64,000 nt of DNA from Euzebya rosea (GTDB lineage: Bacteria; Actinomycetota; Nitriliruptoria; Euzebyales; Euzebyaceae), in NCBI RefSeq assembly GCF_003073135.1, contig NZ_PGDQ01000002.1:1-64000 (forward strand), in the 5' to 3' direction. Below the pieces are notes generated by a model. The model saw nothing but the letters and a program-made list of their open reading frames with translations. It ran no database searches and was not told the origin of the DNA. Shown here one piece after another: positions 50,730-59,089 of this stretch. Positions within the stretch are counted from its first letter, which is position 1; every line of letters begins with the position of its first letter. A program made the position numbers and the translations under genes.

Positions 50730-51499
50730 GTACCGAGGTCGCCCCGTCGCTGGCCCAGTCCTTCGGGGAGGTGCTGGTCCGGCTGGCGGGTGAGCGGCCG
50801 GGGTTGCTGGTCGTCTCGGGACCGGACACGTCCCTGGTCAGCTGGTTCACCCAGATCTGGCCCGAACGCCTGGTGACCGTCGCACCGGCGGCGTCGCGGC
50901 TGTCGGTCGGCCAAGGCATCCGGCGCGGCGGCGGTGAGGCCATCGTCGTGCTCGACGAGACCGTCGGTGTGCTGCCGTCGGGGTTGACGGCGCCGATGGT
51001 CCTGCTGAGCGCCGACCGAATGCACCTCGGGGCGGCCCACCGGGCCGGGATCACCGTCTGCCAGCCGGGCTGGGAGCTGGACCTCCCCGCCCTGCTGATC
51101 GGGTCCCTGGGTGCCGACGAACCGGTGATGCTGCACCTGCCCGAGCCGATGGAGGGCTTGCCGGAGCAGCCGGACCCCGAGCGCACCTCGTTCGGGGATC
51201 CCCGGGTGCTGCACCGGGGCCGCCGGGGCCTGGTCGTCGGGGCCGGTCCGACGGCACCCGTTGCCGCCTGGGTGGCCCGACGGCTGGCTGGGCAGCAGGT
51301 CGACGTGCTGGCCCTGGACAGCCACACCATGGGGGCCGACAGCGGCGTGGACACCGACGTGCTCGTCGACCACCTGCTGGTCGGCCCGGTCACCGCCCCG
51401 CGGGCCGGTGCGCTGGAGGCCGTCCGTGTTGATCCCAGCGACCTCAACGGCCTCGTCAGGGCGGTCCGACGGACCCTCCCGGGCATGTCGGGAAGCTGA
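50726..51499 (+). CDS. Transketolase C-terminal-half-like protein, degenerate
   Basis: The 257-residue protein resembles the pyrimidine-binding and C-terminal domains of transketolase: SFGEVLVRLAGERPGLLVVS, LVTVAPAASRLSVGQGIRRGG (active enzymes have GIAEQ with the catalytic Glu; here it is absent), then a linker and a C-terminal domain (RRGLVVGAGPTAPVAAWVA, QVDVLALDSHTM). It is coupled to the preceding half by a 4-bp overlap. Together they cover a split transketolase, but both lack TPP signatures, so classical activity is unlikely. Confidence 0.5.
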   Translation: MSTEVAPSLAQSFGEVLVRLAGERPGLLVVSGPDTSLVSWFTQIWPERLVTVAPAASRLSVGQGIRRGGGEAIVVLDETVGVLPSGLTAPMVLLSADRMHLGAAHRAGITVCQPGWELDLPALLIGSLGADEPVMLHLPEPMEGLPEQPDPERTSFGDPRVLHRGRRGLVVGAGPTAPVAAWVARRLAGQQVDVLALDSHTMGADSGVDTDVLVDHLLVGPVTAPRAGALEAVRVDPSDLNGLVRAVRRTLPGMSGS

Positions 51500-51545
51500 C
51501 GGGGTCACCGTCGAACCAGCGACGTGGCCTAGGCTCCTCGGCACC

Positions 51546-52220
51546 ATGACGGTCGATCCGGATTCGCGTGATCCCTATCAACGGATGGGGGTGCATCGCA
51601 ACCCGTTCGTCGCCGAGGACACGCCGGGTGTCGAGGAGTCCGTCCGCGTCGACGTCGGGGTGCCTGCCCCGCCCGCCCGCGGCGTGGTCGAGGTCATCGG
51701 ATGCAAGGGGGCCGGCAAGACCACGCACCTGATGGCGTGGCTGCGGGACCGGCCGGGGCCCTACCGCCACGTCGACCCCGGGCTCGCCAGGTTCGGGCCG
51801 TTCCCCATGCCGACGGTCGGGGGGACCGTGGCCTGGGACGAGGTCGACCGCGTGCCCCCGACACTGCTGCGCATCGCGGTGGCACGGGCCCGGCGTCGTG
51901 GGGCCCTGGTCCTGCTGGGCACCCACCGACGCACGGGGCTCGCCGACCACAGCCACGTCCTGCCGGTCCCGACCGCGACGACGGTCCTGGCCTTCGCCGA
52001 GCGCCGGATCGCGGCGGCCAGGATCCGACCGGACACCAACAACGTGGAGCCATCGCTCGAGCTGCCCACGGCCGTCGCCGCCGACATCGCACGACGGGCC
52101 GCCGGCTGCTGGTGGACCGTGGGGACCGAGCTGCACCGCTGGGCCGCTGCGCGTGCGGCAGCCACGGGCGTGGCCGTCGAGCACCGCTGGGCGTCGTCGC
52201 CGGCCGGGAGCGGATCGTGA
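51546..52220 (+). CDS. Small P-loop ATPase, ExeA-like N-terminus
   Basis: The 224-residue protein begins DPYQRMGVHRNPFVAED, a pattern seen at the start of ExeA-type ATPases (xxFGLxxxPF), followed by Walker A GCKGAGKTTHLMAWL (about residues 53-67), a putative Walker B VAWDEVDRV, a sensor-like LVLLGTHRRTGL and an all-helical lid. It is shorter than regular AAA proteins. It starts at the ATG at 51546. Its TGA overlaps the next GTG as GTGA. The associated genes suggest a membrane or stress function; the partner is unknown. Confidence 0.7.
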   Translation: MTVDPDSRDPYQRMGVHRNPFVAEDTPGVEESVRVDVGVPAPPARGVVEVIGCKGAGKTTHLMAWLRDRPGPYRHVDPGLARFGPFPMPTVGGTVAWDEVDRVPPTLLRIAVARARRRGALVLLGTHRRTGLADHSHVLPVPTATTVLAFAERRIAAARIRPDTNNVEPSLELPTAVAADIARRAAGCWWTVGTELHRWAAARAAATGVAVEHRWASSPAGSGS

Positions 52221-52849
52221 CCCAGGACCTGCCGCACACCATCGCCTCCCGAGGGGACACGGGTCGGCTGACCGCCGTCCCCCTTGTCATCGCGATCGTC
52301 CTCGGGATGCTGGCCGCCGTCCTCCTCGCCGTCCCCACGACCGGGACCCGGGTGGCCGGGCTCGTGATAGCCGTCATCACCGGGTTCCTGGTGTGGGTCT
52401 GGCGGCGCAACAAGCGGATCACCGACCGCCTGGAGCCCGGGGTCATCGACGTGCCCTCGACGGTCTTCTTCCTCGGCAGCAGGGTCCCCGCCCGGTTCCG
52501 ACGGCTGGTCAAGCAGGGCACCACCGACACCGTCGACCTCACCGCTCGGCTCGTGCTCAAGGAATGGGTCAGGTACCGACAGGGCACCGACACCCGAACC
52601 GCCAGCGAGGAGATCCAGTCCATCCCCGTGGAGGTCGTCAGGGCATGGGACGGCCGCCACGTCATCGGGGAGATGTTGCTGGAGATCCCCGCCTTCCCGC
52701 CCAGCTTCGCGGCCACCGACAACACGGTGTCCTGGGAGCTGCACGTCGACATGACCTTCGCCGACGGGTTCACCGAGGACTCCGTCATCCCGCTCTGGGT
52801 CGTCCCCGCGGCGCAGCGCAGCGACCTCCAGCGGCTGGGGCTGATGTGA
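52217..52849 (+). CDS. Two-helix membrane protein with a C-terminal beta domain
   Basis: The 210-residue protein has two membrane helices (VPLVIAIVLGMLAAVLLAV and GLVIAVITGFLVWVW, residues about 21-60) and a cytoplasmic-type domain (about 65-210) with strands SIPVEVVRAW, VIGEMLLEIPAFPPS and VSWELHVDMTF followed by EDSVIPLWV. The latter resembles one half of an arrestin-like fold, as in the next gene. It is coupled by 4-bp overlaps on both sides. Function is unknown. Confidence 0.6.
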   Translation: MTQDLPHTIASRGDTGRLTAVPLVIAIVLGMLAAVLLAVPTTGTRVAGLVIAVITGFLVWVWRRNKRITDRLEPGVIDVPSTVFFLGSRVPARFRRLVKQGTTDTVDLTARLVLKEWVRYRQGTDTRTASEEIQSIPVEVVRAWDGRHVIGEMLLEIPAFPPSFAATDNTVSWELHVDMTFADGFTEDSVIPLWVVPAAQRSDLQRLGLM

Positions 52850-53211
52850 TCACCCTGGAGATCGACCGCCGCGTCGCCGTCGTCGGCGACACCCTCCGCG
52901 CCCGTGCCAGCTGGCAGCACGACAAGGCGCCCAAGGAGGTCCGGGTCGAGCTGCGCTGGTACACCGAGGGTCGAGGCACCCGCAACCGCGGGGTCGCCGG
53001 TCGTGTGGTGCACCGGGCCGACGCGGGTCCCATCCCACCGGTCATCGACGCCGTCCTGACCGTGCCGCGCGAGGGGCCGGTCACCTACGACGGCTCGATG
53101 ATCCGCATCCGGTGGGAGGTGCACGCCACCGTCGACGTGGCGTGGGCGCGCGACCCCGACGCCTCCGTGCCCCTCGTCGTGCGACCGGGAGTGGCCGAGG
53201 ATGGGCGCTGA
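52846..53211 (+). CDS. Arrestin-like / Spo0M-type beta-sandwich protein
   Basis: The 121-residue protein is all beta: ITLEIDRRVAVVGDTLRARAS, VRVELRWYTEGRG, VIDAVLTVPREGPVTYDG, MIRIRWEVHATVDVAWARD. This is the layout of an arrestin N- or C-terminal sandwich, with the typical 'xGDxIRxx' turn. The GTG start overlaps the previous stop by 4 bp. It may form a complex with the membrane protein encoded just upstream, inferred from translational coupling. Confidence 0.6.
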   Translation: MITLEIDRRVAVVGDTLRARASWQHDKAPKEVRVELRWYTEGRGTRNRGVAGRVVHRADAGPIPPVIDAVLTVPREGPVTYDGSMIRIRWEVHATVDVAWARDPDASVPLVVRPGVAEDGR

Positions 53212-53944
53212 GGACTACCCCGACCGCTCGCCCCACGCCATCGGCCGGGCCGCCGCCACCCAGCTGTGGCGTGACGTCACCATGCTGCACTGGCGGATCG
53301 ACGCCGGCCGGCTGCAGGCGCTGCTCCCCGACGGGCTCGAACCCGACCTGTTCGACGGGTCGGCCTGGGCGTCGCTGGTGCCATTCGAGATGGTCGACCT
53401 GACCCTTCCGCCGCTGCCGGCCATCCCCCGGCTGACCACGTTCCCCGAGACCAACGTCCGCACCTACGTCCGCGGTGCGCTCGGCCCTGCGGTGTGGTTC
53501 CACTCCCTCGACGTCACCCGTGCGTGGATGCCACCCACCGCCCGGACCCTCTTCGGGGTGCCCTACACGTGGTCGCGCATGCGCATCCTCCGGCGGGGCC
53601 CCGCGGGGGAGGGGCAGGAGCTGCGGTACTGGTGCCGTCGTCGCTGGCCGCGTCCCGTCGGCGCCACCAGCCTCGTCGGGGTTCGCGTCGGCACGACGGT
53701 TGCCGCCGACGACCTCGACCGCTTCCTCGTCAACCGCTGGGCGGCCTACAGCATGGTCAGGGGTGTCCTGCACCACGCGCCGGTGATCCACGACCCCTGG
53801 CCGCTGCACCGGGCCGAGACCACGGTCGTGCGCGACGAGCTCGGCGCCGCCGTCGGGTTGCCGCTGGCCGACGTCGAACGGGTTCGGTTCTCGCCGTCGG
53901 CGACCGCCGTGGTCTTCGACTGGGCCAGACCCGTCCCGAAATGA
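53201..53944 (+). CDS. DUF2071 (YqjF-like) protein
   Basis: The 247-residue protein fits the DUF2071 family: QLWRDVTMLHWRIDAGRLQALLPDGLEPDLFDGSAWASLVPF, FPETNVRTYVR, GVPYTWSRM and HRAETTVVRDELGAAVGLP. The fold is that of acetoacetate-decarboxylase-like proteins. The reaction is unknown. The ATG overlaps the previous gene by 11 bp. The paa operator begins one base after its stop. Confidence 0.85.
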   Translation: MGAEDYPDRSPHAIGRAAATQLWRDVTMLHWRIDAGRLQALLPDGLEPDLFDGSAWASLVPFEMVDLTLPPLPAIPRLTTFPETNVRTYVRGALGPAVWFHSLDVTRAWMPPTARTLFGVPYTWSRMRILRRGPAGEGQELRYWCRRRWPRPVGATSLVGVRVGTTVAADDLDRFLVNRWAAYSMVRGVLHHAPVIHDPWPLHRAETTVVRDELGAAVGLPLADVERVRFSPSATAVVFDWARPVPK

Positions 53945-53987
53945 CGTGTTACAGGAAACGCCATTTGGTCTATGATCGTGTAACACG
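53945..53987 (+). promoter_or_regulatory. paa operon promoter framed by a 9-bp inverted repeat
   Basis: The inverted repeat cgtgttaca ... tgtaacacg has a 25-nt spacing. The first arm overlaps a -35-like gttaca (53948-53953), and a -10 element tatgat (53971-53976) lies 17 bp downstream of it, just before the second arm. A TetR-type repressor, such as PaaR that senses phenylacetyl-CoA, is the natural candidate. Promoter spacing is ideal. The binding protein is inferred. Confidence 0.7.
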
Positions 53988-54041
53988 ACGTTGCGCACCA
54001 CGACGTCGTCTCTCGCCGAACACCCGTGGAGGGCCGAGCAC

Positions 54042-55004
54042 ATGACCACGCTGGACACCGATCTCGAGCAGCGCACCGCCGCGTTCGTCGAGCACGTGCA
54101 GGGGGGCGGCACCGTCGAGGCCGACGACTGGATGCCCGACGAGTACCGCCAGATGGCGATCAAGTTCATCGAGATGCACGCCAACTCCGAGCTGATGGGG
54201 GCGTTGCCGGAGCGCGAGTGGATCTCCCGCGCACCCACCCTCCGCCGCAAGATGTCGCTGACGGCGAAGGTCCAGGACGAGGTCGGTCACGGCCACCTCA
54301 TCTACCGGGTCGCCGAGGACCTCGGCAAGCCTCGCCCGGAGATGTTGTCGGACCTGCTGAACAAGCGGACCAAGTTCCACAACGTCTTCCACTACCCGAC
54401 GATGTCGTGGGGTGACGTCGCCGTCATCGGCTGCCTCGTCGACGGCGCCGCGATCATCACGCAGACCGCGCTGCTGACCACGTCGCTGGCCCCCTACCGG
54501 CGGGTCATGAAGCGGGTGTGCGCCGAGGAGTCCTTCCACCAGCGCCACGGCGAGGACCTGCTGCTGGAGCTCGGCGCAGGCACGCCGGCGCAGCGCGAGA
54601 TGCTGCAGGACGCCGTCAACCGCTGGTGGGTGCCGGTGATGCACTTCTTCGGTCCCAAGACCCCGGCGGAGTCCGACCGCCTGCTGTACTGGCGGATCAA
54701 GACCGAGACCAACGAGGAGCTGCGCCAGCGGTTCTTCGACCGCTACGTCCCCAAGCTGTGGGACCTCGGCATCTCCGTGCCCGACCCGGCGCTGTCCTAT
54801 GACCCCGATGCCGACCACTGGACCTGGACCGAGCCGTCGTGGGACGAGCTGCGGACCATCGCCAAGGGCAACGGGCCCATGACCGACACGCGGCTGTCGT
54901 GGCGGATCTGGATGACCGACGCCAACGCCTGGGCACGCGAGCTGATGGGCGAACCCCGCCTGGACACCGCCGACTCGCCCGCGCTGCAGGGGGCGGGTGC
55001 CTGA
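54042..55004 (+). CDS. paaA: 1,2-phenylacetyl-CoA epoxidase, catalytic subunit A
   Basis: The 320-residue di-iron monooxygenase subunit epoxidises phenylacetyl-CoA with O2. The metal motifs are VQDEVGHGH and CAEESFHQRHGE (two ExxH), separated by helices, and the C-terminus binds the substrate CoA. The ATG follows GGAGGG. It is the first gene of an operon with paaB (TGATG), paaC and paaD. Confidence 0.96.
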   Translation: MTTLDTDLEQRTAAFVEHVQGGGTVEADDWMPDEYRQMAIKFIEMHANSELMGALPEREWISRAPTLRRKMSLTAKVQDEVGHGHLIYRVAEDLGKPRPEMLSDLLNKRTKFHNVFHYPTMSWGDVAVIGCLVDGAAIITQTALLTTSLAPYRRVMKRVCAEESFHQRHGEDLLLELGAGTPAQREMLQDAVNRWWVPVMHFFGPKTPAESDRLLYWRIKTETNEELRQRFFDRYVPKLWDLGISVPDPALSYDPDADHWTWTEPSWDELRTIAKGNGPMTDTRLSWRIWMTDANAWARELMGEPRLDTADSPALQGAGA

Positions 55005-55327
55005 TGGGCCGCTACCCCGTGCTGCAGAAGCGCCGCGAGGACGACCAGTGGGAGACCGTCGGCTACGTCCGGGCGCCCGACCGCGAGATGGCGCTCGGCT
55101 TCGCCCTCCACTCGTTCTTCCGCCACGGCGAGGGTGTGGACTGCGCCATCCGTGACGGCGAGGACGTGGTGCCGGTGGCCGACAACCGGGACGTGATCGG
55201 CGCGACCGACAAGTCCTACCGGGTGTCCGCCGGGTATCCGCTGGGCCCCAAGCGTCGTCGCGCCGAGCAGCGCATCGCCGACCTCGGCGTACGCATCGAG
55301 GGAACGCGTCCGGGGGTGCACCAGTGA
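55004..55327 (+). CDS. paaB: 1,2-phenylacetyl-CoA epoxidase subunit B
   Basis: The 107-residue protein has the short PaaB fold: YPVLQKRREDDQWETVGYV, REMALGFALHSFFRHGEGV, and a C-terminal PLGPKRRRAEQRI. It bridges subunits in the PaaABCE complex. The start overlaps the paaA stop by one base and its end overlaps paaC by 4. Confidence 0.93.
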   Translation: MGRYPVLQKRREDDQWETVGYVRAPDREMALGFALHSFFRHGEGVDCAIRDGEDVVPVADNRDVIGATDKSYRVSAGYPLGPKRRRAEQRIADLGVRIEGTRPGVHQ

Positions 55328-56133
55328 CCCGCATGACCAACCTGCCCCGCGCGACCCGCGGGTCGTGGACCGCGCCCGATGACCCCAAGCTGGCCCTCGT
55401 CCTGTCGCTGGCCGACGACGAGCTGATGATCGGGCACCGCCACTCCCACTGGACCGGCGTTGCGCCGACGCTGGAGGAGGACCTGGCGTTCTCCTCGCTG
55501 GCCCAGGACGAGATCGGCCACGCCGCGATCTGGTACGGCGTCGCCGAGGAGCTGACCGGGGAGGACGAGGACACCCTCGCCTTCGGCCGGCGGCCCGAGG
55601 AGTACCGCCACGCCGTCCTGCTGGAACGCGAACCCGGGGACTGGGCGTACACGATCGTCCGGCAGCACGCCTACGACCTGTACGACCACGTGCGGATGTC
55701 GGTGCTGACGGAGTCCACCGACGCCTCGATCAACGGGGTGCTCGGCCCGATCATGCGCGAGGAGCGGCTGCACCGTGCCCACGCCCGCGCGTGGCTGGAC
55801 CGCGTCGCCGATGGTCCGGCCGACGGCATGGAGCGGATCCGGGCAGGTGCCCGACGGGTGCTGGCCGAGGTCGGCGGGCTGTTCGAGACCCTCCCGTGGG
55901 AGGAGGAGCTGGTCAAGGTCGGCATCCTCCCCGTGTCCTCGCCGGGCATGTTCGAGCCGTGGCGACAGGCCATGGCGGAGGACTACGACCGCTTCGGCCT
56001 GGCCGACACCCTGGACGCCATCGATCCGGCGGGCGGCCTCGGTGGACGTCAGGGCACCCACACCGACGACTTCCCCCCGATGTGGGAGGAGATGACGGCG
56101 CTGTACCGCGAGCACCCGGGGGCGACATGGTGA
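55324..56133 (+). CDS. paaC: 1,2-phenylacetyl-CoA epoxidase subunit C
   Basis: The 269-residue ferritin-like subunit has SLADDELMIGHRHSHWTG, AQDEIGHAAIWYG and MREERLHRAHARAWLDR. PaaC is the structural partner of PaaA. The GTG start gives a 4-bp overlap (GTGA); an ATG 12 bases further is possible. Confidence 0.94.
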   Translation: MTRMTNLPRATRGSWTAPDDPKLALVLSLADDELMIGHRHSHWTGVAPTLEEDLAFSSLAQDEIGHAAIWYGVAEELTGEDEDTLAFGRRPEEYRHAVLLEREPGDWAYTIVRQHAYDLYDHVRMSVLTESTDASINGVLGPIMREERLHRAHARAWLDRVADGPADGMERIRAGARRVLAEVGGLFETLPWEEELVKVGILPVSSPGMFEPWRQAMAEDYDRFGLADTLDAIDPAGGLGGRQGTHTDDFPPMWEEMTALYREHPGATW

Positions 56134-56696
56134 CCGAGTTGGTGGACGACATGGCGACCGACCTGGTGGACGACATGGCGACCGACACCGCGGTCGACCT
56201 CCTGGCAGCCGTGCGTCGGGCCGTCGGGGCCGTCGAGGATCCGGAGATGCCGCCGGTCACGATCGGCCAGCTCGGCATGGTGCACGACGTCGTCGTCGAG
56301 GGCGCGCGTGCTGGCGTGGAGGTCATCCCGACCTTCTCGGGTTGCCCGGCGATCGCCTACATCGGCGCCGACATCGAGTCGGCCGCCCTCGGCGTCGACG
56401 GGATCGAGGCCGTGGACGTCGTCTGGCGTCGCGACATCGGCTGGGGGCCCGAGCGGATCACCGAGTCCGGCCGCGCCACCCTGACCGAGGCGGGGATCGC
56501 CCCGCCCGGGTCCGGCCAGGCGCTGGTCCAGCTCGGTCGGCGCCCGTCCGCCGATCCGGTGGTCGACGGGGTCACCTGCCCGCACTGCGGGTCGCGCAAC
56601 ACCCGCGACGACTCGCCGTTCGGGTCCGCGCCGTGCCGCTCGACCCACTCGTGCCGGTCCTGCAGGACCCCCTTCGACGCGATCAAGGACTTCTGA
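56127..56696 (+). CDS. paaD: PaaD (MIP18-like), phenylacetate pathway
   Basis: The 189-residue protein has a DUF59/MIP18-like domain (about 24-110: EDPEMPPVTIGQLGMV, PTFSGCPAIAYIGADIE) and a C-terminal zinc motif CPHCGSRNTR ... CRSTHSCRSCRTPFDAIKDF. PaaD is thought to help assemble the Fe-S cluster of PaaE. The first 18 residues repeat LVDDMATD twice through a 21-bp duplication. A GTG one codon later also would do as start (GTGA overlap). No paaE follows. Confidence 0.94.
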   Translation: MVTELVDDMATDLVDDMATDTAVDLLAAVRRAVGAVEDPEMPPVTIGQLGMVHDVVVEGARAGVEVIPTFSGCPAIAYIGADIESAALGVDGIEAVDVVWRRDIGWGPERITESGRATLTEAGIAPPGSGQALVQLGRRPSADPVVDGVTCPHCGSRNTRDDSPFGSAPCRSTHSCRSCRTPFDAIKDF

Positions 56697-56717
56697 CCGC
56701 GCCCGTCGGCGTGGCGA

Positions 56718-57248
56718 TCAGCGGCCCGCGGGCGTCGTCGCGACCGAGAGCAGCTGCTCGACCGTCGGGTAGTCGCCCAGCCGTTCGCCGCGGTGCACCC
56801 AACGGACCGCGAAGTCGGGTTCGAAGACGGCCACTCCCGGGGCCTTCGTGGCGTCCCCGGTGACCTTCTGTGGACGCAGCCCCTTGCCCAGCAGCGCCCC
56901 GGCGTAGCTGGCCAGTCCCTTGCCGGACAGCAGCTGCGTGGCCGACAGGTCGCCCAGCTGGACCAGGTCGCGGACCTGCTGCTCAGGGTCCAGCAGCAAC
57001 GGCATGCCGACACCCTTCTCCCGCTCCAGCCATTCGGCCTGGAAGTCCGCGGAGCCACCGACGGCCACGACGCTGGCGCCGGGTGGGAGCTGGTCGCGTG
57101 CTGCGTCGAGCTCCTGGACGAACGCCTGGCAGGGCAGGCAGCCGAAGTAGCGCACGAGCACGACCACGAGCGGATCGGCGGCCAGGTCGGCGAAGGGCAC
57201 GGCGGTGCCGTCGTGGGTGTGCAGGACGATGTCGTCGATGTCGGTCAT
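56718..57248 (-). CDS. AhpC/TSA-type redoxin (PRXL2-like)
   Basis: The 176-residue protein has a thioredoxin fold with VVVLVRYFGCLPCQAFVQEL (CxxC at about residues 36-39), SVVAVGGSADFQAEWLE, LLLDPEQQVRDL and a C-terminal strand pair. It is similar to AhpC/TSA-like redoxins that reduce peroxides or other proteins. The ATG at 57248 fits the fold; extended frames run into noise. It is convergent with paaD. Confidence 0.83.
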   Translation of the reverse strand: MTDIDDIVLHTHDGTAVPFADLAADPLVVVLVRYFGCLPCQAFVQELDAARDQLPPGASVVAVGGSADFQAEWLEREKGVGMPLLLDPEQQVRDLVQLGDLSATQLLSGKGLASYAGALLGKGLRPQKVTGDATKAPGVAVFEPDFAVRWVHRGERLGDYPTVEQLLSVATTPAGR

Positions 57249-57402
57249 GCCGCCCACAACCCGGTCCTGCTGCGTTGTGTTCCCGAACCCAGGGAATCGC
57301 GCGTTCCACGAGAAGTCGTGCAGGAGTCCGGGCGAAGACCGCGAACAGGGCACCAGCGGGATCGGACGGGTCGGTCCCGACGACGAGGATGGTGGGACGT
57401 CT

Positions 57403-58164
57403 ATGGCTGTTGGACGAACGATGCTGGCCGTGCTGCTCCTGACGGCCGTGGCGCTCCCGGCGGGGGCGGTGGCGACGAGCACGGCGACGATCGAGGACGA
57501 CTGCGCGGGTGACCCGATCCAGGAGGGATGGACCGAGGTCGTGCTGGAGCCCGTCGACATCTGCGCAGGCACCCTGACGCTGTCCAGTGTCGACGGTGAG
57601 CTGGTGGCCGAGGTGGTCATCGACGTCGTCGGGGGGCTCGAGGCCGGGATGCCGACAAGCCACCGGTTCGGCTGGACCGGCGAGGACGGCTGCGAGCGCT
57701 ACGTCGAGGTCCGTGACGAGGCGCCCACCGCCGACGGCAGCGCCGCCATCGCGAAGGTCGACTGCGAGCAGGACCTGCAGAACGTCGGCAGCACCACCCT
57801 GTCCCCGGACGCCTGCCCGGGCGTGCTGGACCGTCGGCGCGACTGCGTCGGTGACCCGGGCACCGTCGTGGCCATCGCCGACACCGCAGTCCAGCGCACC
57901 GACAGCCGCATCACCGTGACCTGGGACGTCACCGCGACCCTGCCCTCGACCGTCGAGGACGCGACCGTGGCCGCGTTCGCGCCCGGGGCGGAGCTCGCCG
58001 ACCTCGAGGTGCGGGCCAGCCTGCGGGCCGGCCACGCCAACCAGCTCGGTCCGATCTCCTCGGGTTCGAGCTGCGTGCTCGGCTACTGCCACCGTCCGCA
58101 GGGCACCACCGACACGCTCACCTCGACCATCGGTATCGTCGTGCCCCAGCCCGAGGAGGGCTGA
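57403..58164 (+). CDS. Secreted, cysteine-rich protein of unknown function
   Basis: The 253-residue protein has a signal peptide (TMLAVLLLTAVALPAGAVA, cut near residue 23). The mature protein has about ten cysteines, e.g. IEDDCAGDPI, VDICAGTL, EDGCERYVEV, VDCEQDL, DACPGVL, RDCVGDPG, SSCVLGYCHRP, and is otherwise beta-rich. It resembles the secreted protein at 15553 in general style, not in sequence. The ATG has a weak GTGGGA site. Confidence 0.72.
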   Translation: MAVGRTMLAVLLLTAVALPAGAVATSTATIEDDCAGDPIQEGWTEVVLEPVDICAGTLTLSSVDGELVAEVVIDVVGGLEAGMPTSHRFGWTGEDGCERYVEVRDEAPTADGSAAIAKVDCEQDLQNVGSTTLSPDACPGVLDRRRDCVGDPGTVVAIADTAVQRTDSRITVTWDVTATLPSTVEDATVAAFAPGAELADLEVRASLRAGHANQLGPISSGSSCVLGYCHRPQGTTDTLTSTIGIVVPQPEEG

Positions 58165-58171
58165 CCGCGGG

Positions 58172-59086
58172 TCAGCGCACCCAGGGTGGCTGGGGAGCGT
58201 CGATGCGGGCCAGGTCGGAGGGGACCTCGGGGAAGCGGTCGGTGTCGTGGGCCTGCCAGTCGCGCCACGCCTCGGTGATCTCCTCGCGGGTGCGGGCGAC
58301 GAAGTTCCACCACATGGTCACGGTCTCGAAGGGCACGCCGCCGAGCAGCAACATGCGGCCGCCGGACTCGCCGGCCTCGAGGTGCACGTGGTCGTTGCCC
58401 GGCGGGACGTAGCCCAGCCAGCCGGGCTCGACGATGGCGTCGCCGACCTTCACCGGCGTGTCGAGGGGCACGACGGCGTACTCGAAGGTCCGGTCGGCCT
58501 CCAGCTCCATCGCGCCGGCCCGCAGCGACAGGTCGATGCCCACCATCTCGCTGTCCCGTCGGGCCGGTGAGGTCTGTCCGAACATCGAGCCCATCAGCAC
58601 CGTCGCCGGGCCGAGTGGCGTGTCGGCGACGGGCAGCTCGGCGAGGTGCTGGAACGCCGCGTCGCCGTGGCGGGTCTCCTCCGGCTGGGCAACCCACAGC
58701 TGCACGCCGCGGATGCCGGGCGCGAGCCCGAGCTCGGCGTGCGCGATGCCGGCGCCCGACGTCATCAGGTTGAGCTGTCCCGGGCGGATCACCTGCTCGG
58801 TGCCCAGCGAGTCGCCGTGCACCGCCTCGCCCTCGAACAGCCACGTGACCGTCGACAGTCCGATGTGGGGGTGCGGCCCGACCTCCATGGGGTCGGGATC
58901 CTCGGCGTCGGGCGGCAGCATGCAGTCCACGAAGCACCACGCCCCGACCGTGCGACGCCCCTTGGTCGGCAGCACGCGGACCACGTCGACGCCGGGCAGG
59001 GTGGCCCGTCGGCCCTCGCGGACCTCGATGCCGGTGTGGGGGTCCTCGGCCGGGACAACGTCCTGGGGCTCGACCGGTCCGCTCAT
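58172..59086 (-). CDS. Pirin family protein
   Basis: The 304-residue bicupin has VGPHPHIGLSTVTWLFEGEAVHGDSLGTEQ in the N-terminal cupin with metal-binding His and Glu residues (the HPHxGxxTxTxxxxG pattern), QLNLMTSGAGIAHAE, and a C-terminal cupin. Pirins are Fe-binding proteins, some acting as quercetinase-like oxygenases or regulators. The role in this organism is unknown. It is divergently placed 7 bp from the secreted protein's end (convergent). Confidence 0.9.
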   Translation of the reverse strand: MSGPVEPQDVVPAEDPHTGIEVREGRRATLPGVDVVRVLPTKGRRTVGAWCFVDCMLPPDAEDPDPMEVGPHPHIGLSTVTWLFEGEAVHGDSLGTEQVIRPGQLNLMTSGAGIAHAELGLAPGIRGVQLWVAQPEETRHGDAAFQHLAELPVADTPLGPATVLMGSMFGQTSPARRDSEMVGIDLSLRAGAMELEADRTFEYAVVPLDTPVKVGDAIVEPGWLGYVPPGNDHVHLEAGESGGRMLLLGGVPFETVTMWWNFVARTREEITEAWRDWQAHDTDRFPEVPSDLARIDAPQPPWVR

Positions 59087-59089
59087 GGC

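Noticed and set aside
54797-55321. Minus-strand frame opposite paaA, paaB and paaC
   Set aside because: It overlaps three subunits of a well-known operon and lacks any start signal.
57249-57402. tRNA gene in the 154-bp gap
   Set aside because: I found no GGTTCRA T-loop or matching acceptor stem in this or other short gaps.
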